Source: QHCA01 sp003244095 (GTDB taxonomy: Bacteria; Actinomycetota; Actinomycetes; Mycobacteriales; QHCA01). From it: 64,000 nt of DNA. Positions within the stretch are counted from its first letter, which is position 1. Each line of letters begins with the position of its first letter. This document shows positions 9,415 to 17,311 of the stretch, piece by piece. The notes under the pieces were generated by a model. The model worked only from the letters and a program-made list of their open reading frames with translations, had not been told where the DNA came from and did not search any database. The stretch spans positions 1 to 64,000 of the forward strand of contig JBBQNN010000007.1 of assembly GCA_038329965.1 (NCBI GenBank). Reading direction: 5' to 3'. The position numbers and the translations under genes are program-made.

Positions 9415-10002
9415 TCATCCTGCGGTAGCCACGTCGAGTGCAGACCTGACCGGCCCGAGCACATCGAGTCTGGTCGCGAGTCGCAGCAGGTGGGCCGGCT
9501 GGGCATCGCGGCGGCGCAGGTACCGCTGCAGAGCCCCGTGGGCGACCGGTTCGCCGAGGCGGTGGCGTAGCCGCATCAGGTCGATGACGGTCCGGGCTGG
9601 GTCGTACATGCGGACGGGTTCTCCCGGTGCCGCGTCGATGCTGGACAGGCCGAACTCGAAGGAGGACGAATCGAACCGGAAAGTTTCGGTCGGGGGGTAG
9701 GTGATCCTGGGCGGACGATCACGGGTCGGAACGGCTATCTGTACGGCTGGCGGCATGGCGTCGGTCAGGTCGTGGACGGCGGCTGCCGACACGCAGCACA
9801 CGATTGCCCGCGGGGCGCGGTAGGAGACGGCCAGCAGGTCCGGATAGCTCGCCTGCGGTGCATCCGCCCGGCGGAAGACACCCCGCGAGAGTTCCGTTAT
9901 CTCGCCGGCGTCCCGCCAGGCGTAGAGGTCGCGGGGATGCACCCCGCTCGCTCGGGCGCCGCGCGTGGTGAAAGTCTCTGGTAGATCCCACCAACCCGTC
10001 AT
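9415..10002 (-). CDS. AbiEi-like type IV antitoxin/transcriptional regulator
   Basis: A 195-residue protein from ATG 10002 (MTGWWDLPETFTTRGARASG). The N-terminal 55 or so residues form the winged-helix module of AbiEi-type antitoxins (GVHPRDLYAWRDAGEITELS, then RGVFRRAD). This is followed by VSAAAVHDL, DRPPRITYPPTETFRF and RTVIDLMRLRHRLG, the order seen in AbiEi C-terminal domains. In type IV systems such a protein pairs with an AbiEii nucleotidyltransferase encoded just downstream; here only about 150 non-coding bases and then the opposite-strand cluster follow. The only nucleotidyltransferase nearby is at 12178, with its own regulator. A longer frame to 10080 exists but lacks family resemblance. 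Confidence 0.75.
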   Translation of the reverse strand: MTGWWDLPETFTTRGARASGVHPRDLYAWRDAGEITELSRGVFRRADAPQASYPDLLAVSYRAPRAIVCCVSAAAVHDLTDAMPPAVQIAVPTRDRPPRITYPPTETFRFDSSSFEFGLSSIDAAPGEPVRMYDPARTVIDLMRLRHRLGEPVAHGALQRYLRRRDAQPAHLLRLATRLDVLGPVRSALDVATAG

Positions 10003-10107
10003 GGATAGAAGTGTTGCGCTCTGCGGCCTTGCTTGCAACGGTTGTATCCACGTAAGGGCCGTGCAATCCAGCTGGTTCACCCCGGGTCGGCACGTCAGAG
10101 ACGACCG

Positions 10108-11232
10108 TCAGCCAGCACCTCGCCGCTCAACGCGAGTCAGCGCCTCAAGCGCCAGCTCTTGGGAATCGGGCAGCGTGTGCAGGTACTTCTGGGTGGTCTG
10201 GATCTGGCTGTGCCCGAGGCGGTCCATGACGGTCTTGAGGTCGGCGCCGCCGGCGAGCAGCCAGGAGGCGTGGGCGTGGCGCAGGTCGTGCATCCGGACG
10301 TGGAAGCCGAGCCCGGCGGCTTCCAATGCCGGCAGCCAGTAGCGGGAGCGGAAAGTGTTGCGGCTGAGCGGGTTGCCGCCGGCGGTCTCTGCCGAGGGGA
10401 ACAGTAGGTCGTCGCGGCCGAGGCCGAGCCGCTCGATCTGGCGGCTCAGCACGCTGATCAGCTGGGGCCGCACTCCGACGACCCGCGACTCGTTGTCCTT
10501 GGGATAGTGCTTGACCAGGAATCGCTTCCCGGTGGGGGAGACCTTGCGGGAGACCTCGACGATGGTCTCTTCGACGGTGATGGTGCGGCGCAGGAAGTCC
10601 ACATGCCGCGGGCGCAGGGCGATGAGCTCGCCCCAGCGCAGGCCGGTCTCGATCTCGGTCAGGACGAGCGGTACGAACCGCTGCGGGATGTGCGCGAGCA
10701 GGGCTTGGAACTCCTCCGGGGTGAGGATGCGGGTCTTGGGCGCGATGACCTTGGGCAGCTCGGTGTCGGCGCACGGGTTGTAGCCGATGACGCGGTCGCG
10801 GACCGCCCGCTTGAAGACGCTGTGCAGCATCACGTGGTACTTGACGATGCTCCGCGCCGAGAGGCCGTCCGCAGCAGCCTTGGTGACCCAGGCCTGCACG
10901 GCCGACGGCAGGATGTCAGCGATCGGGATGTCGCCGAAGAAGGGCAGGAAGTGCCGGTCCAAATAGGACCGGTAGCCCGCCTTCGTGCTCGCCTCCAGGT
11001 GCCGGCTCGGCCACCACTGCTCCTCGACGTAGCGGCGGAAGGTGACCCGACCGGCCTGCCGGTCGTACCAAGTGCCGTCCTCGACCTTGACCTCATGGCG
11101 TTGGGCGGCGCGCAGCGCAGCACGTTCGGAGGTGAAGGTGCCCGCCGATCGGGTCTTGCCCGCCGGGTCGCGGTAGTAGCCGGTGTGCCGGCGCTGACCG
11201 TCGGAGTCCACCCGCTTCCGGGACCAGGCCAC
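10108..11232 (-). CDS. int: Tyrosine-family site-specific integrase
   Basis: Start GTG 11232 is chosen because GGAGG lies about 7 bases upstream; a longer TTG frame begins at 11283. The 374-residue protein has an AP2-like arm region (GYYRDPAGKTRSAGTF), a SAM-like core-binding domain (about 60-150) and a catalytic domain with R199 (TGLRWGEL), H315-x-x-R318 (MHDLRHAH), H341 (RLGHSQ) and the nucleophile Y350 (TTQKYLHT). All catalytic residues are present, so it is probably active. Its start lies about 180 bp from a 43-bp tRNA-fMet 3' fragment, its probable attachment site. It resembles integrases of actinobacterial integrative elements such as pSAM2-type elements. Confidence 0.92.
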   Translation of the reverse strand: MAWSRKRVDSDGQRRHTGYYRDPAGKTRSAGTFTSERAALRAAQRHEVKVEDGTWYDRQAGRVTFRRYVEEQWWPSRHLEASTKAGYRSYLDRHFLPFFGDIPIADILPSAVQAWVTKAAADGLSARSIVKYHVMLHSVFKRAVRDRVIGYNPCADTELPKVIAPKTRILTPEEFQALLAHIPQRFVPLVLTEIETGLRWGELIALRPRHVDFLRRTITVEETIVEVSRKVSPTGKRFLVKHYPKDNESRVVGVRPQLISVLSRQIERLGLGRDDLLFPSAETAGGNPLSRNTFRSRYWLPALEAAGLGFHVRMHDLRHAHASWLLAGGADLKTVMDRLGHSQIQTTQKYLHTLPDSQELALEALTRVERRGAG

Positions 11233-11415
11233 CGGGTCGCCTCCATCCTCAAGATCAAGTCCATGACCGCAGCTTGACCGCAAGCCCTGCCAAATCTCAG
11301 CGGACTGCGACGGACCTCAGTGGAACGCCGATTAGCCCTCTGACCTGCGGTTATGTGCCATTGTTGCACCCGATCGAGCGCAGGGGAAGAGGCCTCAAAT
11401 AGCCCGAAAATCCGG

Positions 11416-11458
11416 CTCATAACCCAGAGGTCGCAGGTTCAAATCCTGCCCCCGCTAC
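11416..11458 (+). repeat. att site: 3' fragment of initiator tRNA (copy 1)
   Basis: The 43 bases begin in the anticodon loop (CTCATAACCC, CAT anticodon), contain the T arm GCAGGTTCAAATCCTGC and end with the acceptor 3' strand CCCCGCTAC. They are identical to 12764-12806. No 5' tRNA half precedes it, so this is a duplicated att core, not a gene. Known: many actinobacterial integrases target tRNA 3' ends and leave such repeats. Inference: this is the right end of the element carrying the integrase. Confidence 0.85.
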
Positions 11459-11477
11459 AACGCAAGGCAGCATCTAC

Positions 11478-11509
11478 AAGGGCTCCAGTGCTTCGGCACT
11501 GGAGCCCTT
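11478..11509 (+). terminator. Strong hairpin terminator after att copy 1
   Basis: A perfect 14-bp stem, AAGGGCTCCAGTGC (11478-11491) with GCACTGGAGCCCTT (11496-11509), closes on a TTCG tetraloop and is followed by a short T-containing run. Its position 20 bases after the tRNA 3' fragment suggests a tRNA-type terminator carried along with the att core. Confidence 0.75.
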
Positions 11510-11633
11510 GATCATTTGTCAGGCAAAATTTTAAGCACGCTGCGGTCCTCGACGGCCCATCGCGGACGTCGGACGGCAGGATGGGGGCGGCAGATTCAGC
11601 CCCGCGGATGAGGTCAGGTGACCAAGGTCGATC

Positions 11634-11659
11634 ATAGCAAATTTTGCTATAGTGACTGA
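11634..11659 (+). promoter_or_regulatory. Operator palindrome and leaderless promoter of the XRE gene
   Basis: ATAGCAAA (11634-11641) and TTTGCTAT (11643-11650) form a perfect palindrome around one base. A -10-like TATAGT at 11648-11653 overlaps its right arm, and the GTG start of the XRE gene is six bases further on, so the mRNA is probably leaderless. Inference: the XRE protein binds the palindrome and represses its own operon. Confidence 0.6.
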
Positions 11660-12178
11660 GTGGACGATCGGGGCGAGTTGCTGAGGCAGGTGATGCGCGA
11701 AACGCGCACCACCCAGTCAGAGCTGTCCCGGCTCAGCGGCGTGCACCAGCCAAGCATCAGCCAGTTCCTCTCCGGCAAGATCGACATGAGCGACGAGCAA
11801 CTCGATCGTCTGCTGTCGTGCATGGGATACCGCCTCGAAATCGTCCGACGTCTGGTCGTCCCCGAGCTGACCCGGTCGGAGCGTCGCTCGTGGCAGCTGC
11901 ACCGGCAGCTTTCCCTGCGGCTCAACCGATCGATGCTGGACGAGTGGCGCCCCGAAATTCGGAAGAACCTGAAGCGGCTCGGCAGCGGCGTGCAGGGCCA
12001 ACCGCACGAACGGAACCTGCAACGGTGGAAGTCACTCCTGAACTCCGGTGACGTCCGAGGGTTGCGCCGCGTCCTCACCGGCCTTGACCGAGATTCGATC
12101 GAGATGCGCGAAGTATCGCCGCTCAGCGGTGTCCTATCAGCCGATGAACGCGCCGACGTCCTGCGCCGGGTCAGCTGA
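11660..12178 (+). CDS. XRE-family HTH regulator, antitoxin-like
   Basis: A 172-residue protein from GTG 11660. The first 60 residues are a helix-turn-helix of the XRE/Cro type (TTQSELSRLSGVHQPSISQF, LSGKIDMSDEQLDRLLSCMG). The C-terminal part is basic and helical (RRSWQLHRQLSLRLNRSMLD) and does not match a family I know. Its TGA overlaps the ATG of the next gene (TGATG), which indicates translational coupling. The gene order, the upstream palindrome and the downstream nucleotidyltransferase are typical of an autoregulated antitoxin. It lies alone with its partner between two tRNA att copies. Confidence 0.82.
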   Translation: MDDRGELLRQVMRETRTTQSELSRLSGVHQPSISQFLSGKIDMSDEQLDRLLSCMGYRLEIVRRLVVPELTRSERRSWQLHRQLSLRLNRSMLDEWRPEIRKNLKRLGSGVQGQPHERNLQRWKSLLNSGDVRGLRRVLTGLDRDSIEMREVSPLSGVLSADERADVLRRVS

Positions 12179-12747
12179 TGCGCCGCGACCAGCTGGAGCA
12201 CGCGATCCGTACGGCATGCCAGATCCTCGGGGTTCCCGAGGTGATCGTGGTCGGTTCCCAGTCCATCCTCGGCACCTACCGCGAAGAACAGCTTCCGCCC
12301 GCGGCGACGATGTCGGTCGAGGTCGACGTGCTTCCCATCGCCGAGAGCAACGAAGAGACGGCACGGCTGGCCGACCTCATCGAAGGAGTAGCCGGGGAGT
12401 TCTCACCGTTCGAGCAGACACATGGCTTCAGTATCGACGGCGTCGACCTGGGCACGTCCGCACTGCCCGACGGCTGGCGCAACCGGCTCGTCAAGGTGCA
12501 AACCGCCAACACCACCGCACCGTCAGAGGAGCCGCAGTTCACGGGCTGGTGCCTCGACAAGGAAGACCTCTGCGTCGCCAAGCTCTGCGCGTTGCGCGAG
12601 AAGGATCAGAACTTCGTCGGCGCGCTGCTCGACGCCGGCCTTGTAGACGCCGCAGTCATCGCGGCACGTCTACCAATGGTTCCCGAGCGGTTCCAGCCGG
12701 GCGCCCAGCGAGCAATCGAGTGGCTCGCCGCCCGTCGAACGGCGTGA
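12178..12747 (+). CDS. DUF6036-type nucleotidyltransferase-like protein, probable toxin partner
   Basis: A 189-residue protein from ATG 12178. It carries VIVVGSQSILGTY, a degenerate G-S nucleotidyltransferase motif, followed about 25 residues later by the acidic SVEVDVLPIAE, then GWRNRLVKVQT, CLDKEDLCVAKLCALREKDQ and a helical end. This is the layout of DUF6036/AbiEii-like nucleotidyltransferases. Known: AbiEii and MenT-type enzymes block growth by adding nucleotides to tRNA. Inference: this is the toxin of an XRE-antitoxin pair, possibly with a tRNA-related target. Alternative: a non-toxic enzyme carried for another reason. Confidence 0.8.
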   Translation: MRRDQLEHAIRTACQILGVPEVIVVGSQSILGTYREEQLPPAATMSVEVDVLPIAESNEETARLADLIEGVAGEFSPFEQTHGFSIDGVDLGTSALPDGWRNRLVKVQTANTTAPSEEPQFTGWCLDKEDLCVAKLCALREKDQNFVGALLDAGLVDAAVIAARLPMVPERFQPGAQRAIEWLAARRTA

Positions 12748-12763
12748 CTGTCGGCGGCTCCTC

Positions 12764-12806
12764 CTCATAACCCAGAGGTCGCAGGTTCAAATCCTGCCCC
12801 CGCTAC
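12764..12806 (+). repeat. att site: 3' fragment of initiator tRNA (copy 2)
   Basis: Identical over 43 bases to 11416-11458, beginning 17 bases after the nucleotidyltransferase stop. It continues as CAGC rather than AACGC, so copy 2 reads through an encoded CCA and copy 1 does not. No 5' tRNA half precedes it. Inference: right end of a second, 1.35-kb insertion; the DNA to its right is the original chromosome downstream of tRNA-fMet. Confidence 0.85.
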
Positions 12807-12815
12807 CAGCACAAG

Positions 12816-12844
12816 CGCCCCCGGAGAGATCCTCTCCGGGGGCG
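12816..12844 (+). terminator. Strong hairpin terminator after att copy 2
   Basis: A perfect 13-bp GC-rich stem, CGCCCCCGGAGAG (12816-12828) with CTCTCCGGGGGCG (12832-12844), closes on a 3-nt loop and is followed by TTTGT. It is the best rho-independent terminator in this part of the window and fits the native terminator of the tRNA-fMet gene. Confidence 0.85.
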
Positions 12845-13429
12845 TTTGTAGTAAGCGTTGTAGCAGGAAGCGTCATGGCGCCCACCTGACGGGAGCCATG
12901 ACGCCGCCCTCGGTCGCTCCCAATGCCAGCCAGCTTTCATCGTCCCGGGCCGTCGGGTTATGGCCTGTCGGGGCGACCACAGGATGATGCTTCAGGTGGG
13001 CATCATGCGCTGGTCAATTTCGTGGGCAAGGTGAGGTTGGGTGATCTGCCCGCCTGGCTTGGCGCGGTAGGCATGTAGGTGCACTCCTCACGGCGTTCTG
13101 GCAAATCGGTACCGAGCGCCGGGAGCTAAGGGCCTCGTACGGCGTTCACAGGCGACGGTGCTCCTGAATCGCTCCGACGGGCCTGTCTATGAAGCTGTGA
13201 CCATCGGCATGACGGTCAGATTGCCCCGTGATCGCGCTAGCGTCACGGCCTCGTCCAGCGAACCGCTGACGGCGGAAGGACCGAAGCGAACCGTCTCGCA
13301 ACGGGAACCTTGGGAGGATCTCGGGCTGCTCCGGCGGCTGCGTAGGTGAAGCTTTGTGGTCGCGAGAAGGGCCATGTTGCCGGCCAGGTGCGATGCCCTC
13401 TTGCCGAAGACGTGTTGGGTGGCCATACC
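12845..13429. other. 585 bp without a convincing gene
   Basis: Open frames here have no family resemblance or usable start. The only structure seen is a 10-bp inverted repeat, GCGTCATGGC (12870-12879) with GCCATGACGC (12895-12904). The stretch lies between the tRNA-side terminator and the 3' end of the LysE gene. Confidence 0.5.
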
Positions 13430-14056
13430 TCACAGCCATACCGCGTATGCAGCCAGCCCGAGGTAAATCGAGCTGACCGGCCAGCGTAACCAGACAAGGC
13501 CGCTGGTGTGACGTCTGAGCCACGCACCTGTCGCGCCGCCGGCGCAGGCGTATCCGATGTCGAGGCTGAGGGCGATGGTGAAGAACAGCGCACCGAGTAT
13601 CAGGATTTGACCGCGGGCAGACCCGGGCGTCGCGTCCGGGCTGATGAACTGCGGAAGGAACGCGAGGAAAAACAACGCGACCTTGGGGTTGAGGGCGTTG
13701 ACCAGGACGCCGTCACGGTACATCTGTCGAATGGACTGAGCCTCGGTCCCGGCTACCGCCTCGATGGTTCGGGGGTGCCGCAGTGCTGTGGCTGCGAGGT
13801 AGACGAGGTAGGCGGCGCCGGCGTACCTCACGGTGACGAACCCGGCGTGTGAGCTGGCGAGGATTGACGAGACGCCGAGGGCGGATAGGACGACGTAGAG
13901 CAGTGTGGCCGTTTCGACACCCGCCGCTGAGGCAAGTCCCGCTTGGGTGCCCTGGCTCATGCTGCGGGTGATGATGTAGATCAGGTTCGGGCCCGGGATA
14001 AGGATCAGCGCGCATGAGGTCAGGGTGAATCCGGCCAGGGTGTTGACGCTGATCAC
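13430..14056 (-). CDS. LysE/RhtB-family exporter
   Basis: A 208-residue inner-membrane protein from GTG 14056. It starts with the family signature LIPGPNLIYIITRSMSQG, followed by the hydrophobic segments of the six-helix LysE fold and the conserved NALNPKVALFFLAFLPQF near the middle. These transporters export amino acids, small peptides or toxic analogues. The GTG lies three bases after the stop of the DUF885 gene on the same strand, so hydrolase and exporter form one unit. Substrate unknown. Confidence 0.88.
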   Translation of the reverse strand: MISVNTLAGFTLTSCALILIPGPNLIYIITRSMSQGTQAGLASAAGVETATLLYVVLSALGVSSILASSHAGFVTVRYAGAAYLVYLAATALRHPRTIEAVAGTEAQSIRQMYRDGVLVNALNPKVALFFLAFLPQFISPDATPGSARGQILILGALFFTIALSLDIGYACAGGATGAWLRRHTSGLVWLRWPVSSIYLGLAAYAVWL

Positions 14057-14059
14057 GGG

Positions 14060-15601
14060 TCAGCCGAGTTCGATGGCGGCGTCGATCAGGCCGAGCGGCG
14101 GGGAGCCGAGGTCGAGCAGGGCACGGTGAAATCGTGTCAGGGTGAAGCGGGGACCCCAGCTTTGGCGGGCCCGCTCGCGCAGGTCGAGTATCGCCAGTTT
14201 CCCCCAGGTGTAGCGGCCGTAGCCTGGATCGAGCAGGCCGCGCCGCGTCTCGGAGCGGGCTGCTGGTCCGGAGACGTGGGCATTGCGGGTGAACAGGTCG
14301 GCGGCCTGGTCGAGAGAGACTTCCTCAGCGTGCAGCGCTAGCGCGCAGCGCAGACGCGCGACACGACGTAATGCGTCGAGCGCGACGCCGATCGCGAAGG
14401 CTGGGTCGTCGGCGTGGAACCCTTCCTCGAGGCACAACTGCTCGGTGTAATGCGCCCATCCTTCATTGAACCCATCGGATACCAGGGTGCGCCGGGCCTC
14501 TCCGGTCGCGCGCCGGCGGGCACGGCTGTGCGCAAAGTGCCCTGGTGACACCTCGTGGACGGCGATCACCGGCAGGGTGGCACGGTTGAAGTAGGACGCC
14601 AACCATGCGTCTTGATCCGCGGCAGCCAGTGCCGGATCCGGTGGGGTGACGTAGAAGCGACTCGGGGCGTCCGGTTCGAACGGTGCCGCGGCGAACATGC
14701 CCGCGGCCGCCCAGCGCTGCGATTCGGGCATCAGCGCGACCTCGCACTCGCCGTCGCTGTAAGGGACGAGGCCGCTTTCGGCAGTCCAGGTGATGGCCTC
14801 GCGCACCATCGTTTTGACGGTGGGTACCAGGACGTCAGCGGTCGGGTGCAGGGCGCGCAGTGCCGCGACCGTGACAGCGATCGGTGCCTCAGGATCAAGG
14901 CGCCGACACGCCTCCTCCAACAGCGCGGCCAGCCGCTCGTCTTCGGCCTCAGCGCGGGTCGCGAGTTCCTCGAGGTCGACCTCGCACGCCTCGGACGTCG
15001 CGAGCAGGCTCTGCAGGGCTCCCGCTCCCATCCCGGGTGTCGGATCACCATGCTGTGCGCTGGTCTCGAGATGGTCGACGAATCGTTGTTGAGCTCGTCG
15101 CGCTGCGTCCTCGCCTGGTGCAAGGAAGCTGGCGAGTCCGCGGGCCAGCGGTAGCGCGGCCTGGGCGACGGCGCGGGGCATGTGGTCAAGCGACTCGATG
15201 GCAGCATCTACTGCGTCCGGCCACAGCTGTACATGCTGGTCTCGTGCCGCTTGACGGACGTCCGCCGGGGCGTACTCCCGGTCATAGACCGACAAGTCGA
15301 GATTGCCGATGTGCCAGACAGGATTGACCCGGTGCAATTCGAGTTCGCCGAGACGAGCCGCAACCGCGGTGACGGCAGCGGCGATCTGAGCCTCGTCATG
15401 ATCATCGAGCGGCGCGCCGGATTCGGTTGCGGCCAACGCCGCCAGTCCCGCCTTGACCCCGCCGGGCGACAGATCCTGAATAGCGCCGTCATAGGCGTGC
15501 AGCCCGGCGTCTTGCCGAGCCGCCGGGACTGACAGGTCACAGACCGCGCGCAGCCGCGCATCATGTAATTGGATAGGGCCAGTTAGCGAGTGGATTGACA
15601 T
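14060..15601 (-). CDS. DUF885 metallopeptidase-like protein
   Basis: A 513-residue protein from ATG 15601 (MSIHSLTGPIQLHDARL); a frame 14 codons longer would run into the divergent regulator region. The C-terminal half has AVHEVSPGHFAHSRARR, the HExxxGH zinc-site signature of DUF885 (PF05960), and downstream FNEGWAHYTEQLCLEEGF with the conserved E-G-W-A-H-Y that supplies a further ligand. No signal peptide, so cytoplasmic. Known: the family resembles M32-type carboxypeptidases in motif but is little studied. It is followed by a LysE exporter and flanked by a divergent MocR regulator, which suggests breakdown of a small peptide or amino-acid derivative and export of a product. Confidence 0.82.
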   Translation of the reverse strand: MSIHSLTGPIQLHDARLRAVCDLSVPAARQDAGLHAYDGAIQDLSPGGVKAGLAALAATESGAPLDDHDEAQIAAAVTAVAARLGELELHRVNPVWHIGNLDLSVYDREYAPADVRQAARDQHVQLWPDAVDAAIESLDHMPRAVAQAALPLARGLASFLAPGEDAARRAQQRFVDHLETSAQHGDPTPGMGAGALQSLLATSEACEVDLEELATRAEAEDERLAALLEEACRRLDPEAPIAVTVAALRALHPTADVLVPTVKTMVREAITWTAESGLVPYSDGECEVALMPESQRWAAAGMFAAAPFEPDAPSRFYVTPPDPALAAADQDAWLASYFNRATLPVIAVHEVSPGHFAHSRARRRATGEARRTLVSDGFNEGWAHYTEQLCLEEGFHADDPAFAIGVALDALRRVARLRCALALHAEEVSLDQAADLFTRNAHVSGPAARSETRRGLLDPGYGRYTWGKLAILDLRERARQSWGPRFTLTRFHRALLDLGSPPLGLIDAAIELG

Positions 15602-15648
15602 GCCCTCATCCTGGACTCGGTCGGCGCGCAAGTAAGGAGCCACCTAAG

Positions 15649-17121
15649 GTGAAAGTGGATCGAAATTCGGCGGCAGCCGACCTGGCGACGGTCCTCGGAG
15701 ACTGGGTCAGCGCCCCGGGGCCGCGCTATCGGACACTGGCCGAGGCGCTGAGCGACGCAGTGCGCGCCGGAGTCTTGGTCCGTGGCGACCGATTGCCCGC
15801 AGAGCGGCGACTCGCGACCATGTTGGCGTTGAGCCGCTCGACCATCGTCGCCGCCTACCAAGAGCTGAGGACCCGCGGCATTGTGGCGAGCCGCGGCGGA
15901 AGCGGCACGATTGTGATCGCAGCTCCCTCAGGGCCAGGCCACGGTGAGCGGCGACTCGCGGGCGGGGATGCTATCGGCCTACGTCAGCGCCTCGCCGATC
16001 GTCCCAAGGACATCATTACGCTGGCTCTCGCAGTCGATGACGGGATGCCTGAGCTAGCAGCAGAGCTGCTGGACCTGGCCAACAACGAACTACCGGCACT
16101 GCTCGCTGACGCCGGTTACCACCCACGGGGCCTGCCGATACTGCGCGAGACCATTGCCGACTACTACACCCGCGGCGGCCTACCCAGCGTTGCCGAGCAG
16201 ATCCTCGTCACCAACGGAGCGACCCAAGCCATCGGGCTCGCCGCGCAGCTGTACTTACGGCGTGACGCCACGGTCGGGGTGGAGACGCCGAGCTGGCCCG
16301 GATGTGTCGACATCTTCCGAGCAGTGGGCGCCCGCCTGCTCGGTGTGCCGATGGATGAAGAGGGCATCCGGGCCGATGCGCTACACACACTGGTCAACCA
16401 GAGCCGTCTCGATCTGCTGTTCGTCATGCCCACCTTCCACAATCCCACCGGGACACTGATGTCGCTCTCACGACGCCGCCGCGTGGCCGAACTGTGCGAT
16501 CTTCACAAGCTTCCGCTCGTCGAAGACATCGCCTACATCGGTGAGCCCGAGAACACGCTGCCACCGATTGCCGCCTTCGGCAGCGGCGCCGCGGAACTTC
16601 TCACTATCAGCGGACTCGCCAAGACCGTGTGGGGTGGACTACGCATCGGGTGGATACGCGGGCCTGCCCAAATCATCGATCGCCTGGCGCGGCTCAAAGC
16701 TCTCGCAGACCTCGGCAGCGCCGTCCTGGATCAAGCGCTGGCCGCGCGGCTCATCCCGAGAGTTGGCGAACTGACCGCCCGCCGCGCCGAAATCCACCGC
16801 CATCAACTCACCCACGCGACCGAGCTACTTGCCGCATCGCTGCCATCCTGGAGATGGCAGATCCCAGACGGCGGACCCGCTCTGTGGATCGAGCTGCCCG
16901 GCGCCGACGCGCACGTGTACGCCGCCGTCGCACTACGCCACGGCGTGGAAATTGTCCCGGGCGCCACCACCGACCCCACCGGTCGGCACGACTCGTACCT
17001 CCGACTGCCTTATACGTTCCCGGAAGAAACACTTACCGAAGCAATACGCAGACTCACACACGCTTGGGAAGAATTCACCCGGCACGGGCCACCAGCCGAT
17101 CCCGTCTGGCCAACCATCTAA
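15649..17121 (+). CDS. MocR/GabR-type regulator (GntR HTH fused to class I aminotransferase)
   Basis: A 490-residue protein. GTG 15649 is preferred because AAGGAG lies at 15634-15639; a TTG 54 bases upstream overlaps the divergent gene. The N-terminal 75 residues are a GntR winged helix (RYRTLAEALSDAVRAGVLVR, RLPAERRLATMLALSRSTIV). The rest is a PLP-dependent aminotransferase fold with the cofactor-lysine region ISGLAKTVWGGLRIGW. MocR proteins use PLP or an amino-acid adduct as effector and often control the divergent gene. Here that is the DUF885-LysE unit, starting only 47 bp away. Confidence 0.9.
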   Translation: MKVDRNSAAADLATVLGDWVSAPGPRYRTLAEALSDAVRAGVLVRGDRLPAERRLATMLALSRSTIVAAYQELRTRGIVASRGGSGTIVIAAPSGPGHGERRLAGGDAIGLRQRLADRPKDIITLALAVDDGMPELAAELLDLANNELPALLADAGYHPRGLPILRETIADYYTRGGLPSVAEQILVTNGATQAIGLAAQLYLRRDATVGVETPSWPGCVDIFRAVGARLLGVPMDEEGIRADALHTLVNQSRLDLLFVMPTFHNPTGTLMSLSRRRRVAELCDLHKLPLVEDIAYIGEPENTLPPIAAFGSGAAELLTISGLAKTVWGGLRIGWIRGPAQIIDRLARLKALADLGSAVLDQALAARLIPRVGELTARRAEIHRHQLTHATELLAASLPSWRWQIPDGGPALWIELPGADAHVYAAVALRHGVEIVPGATTDPTGRHDSYLRLPYTFPEETLTEAIRRLTHAWEEFTRHGPPADPVWPTI

Positions 17122-17211
17122 ACCCGCAGTGGGCGCAGGCAAACGCCGGTTTCAGCCGCGCCCACTGCTTATCGGTCAGGGCAAGCCGCCGGTCACCGCT
17201 GGGGTGGCCAC
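17121..17211 (-). pseudogene. Possible transposase N-terminal remnant
   Basis: The minus strand reads GDRRLALTDKQWARLKPAF. The stretch LTDKQWARLKP resembles the first residues of IS5-family transposases. There is no start codon in the frame and the rest is not transposase-like, so at most this is a scar at the 3' end of the MocR gene. Confidence 0.25.
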
Positions 17212-17311
17212 GAGTTCTCCGGTGTCCAGGGTTTCTTGGTCGATGAACCCTTTACCGGAGACCCCACTTACTACACGATCACGACACGCCCGTCACACCG
17301 GACTTCGAGCA

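Noticed and set aside
11375..11458. Complete tRNA gene at the first att copy
   Set aside because: The 5' acceptor strand, D arm and full anticodon stem needed to pair with the 3' half are absent from the preceding bases, so only a 3' fragment is present.
12870..12904. 10-bp inverted repeat after the tRNA-side terminator
   Set aside because: The 15-base loop and lack of T run make it a weak structure; no function is supported.
13187..13426. 79-residue minus-strand frame downstream of the LysE gene
   Set aside because: No recognisable domain and no ribosome site; composition is serine/arginine-rich as in chance frames.
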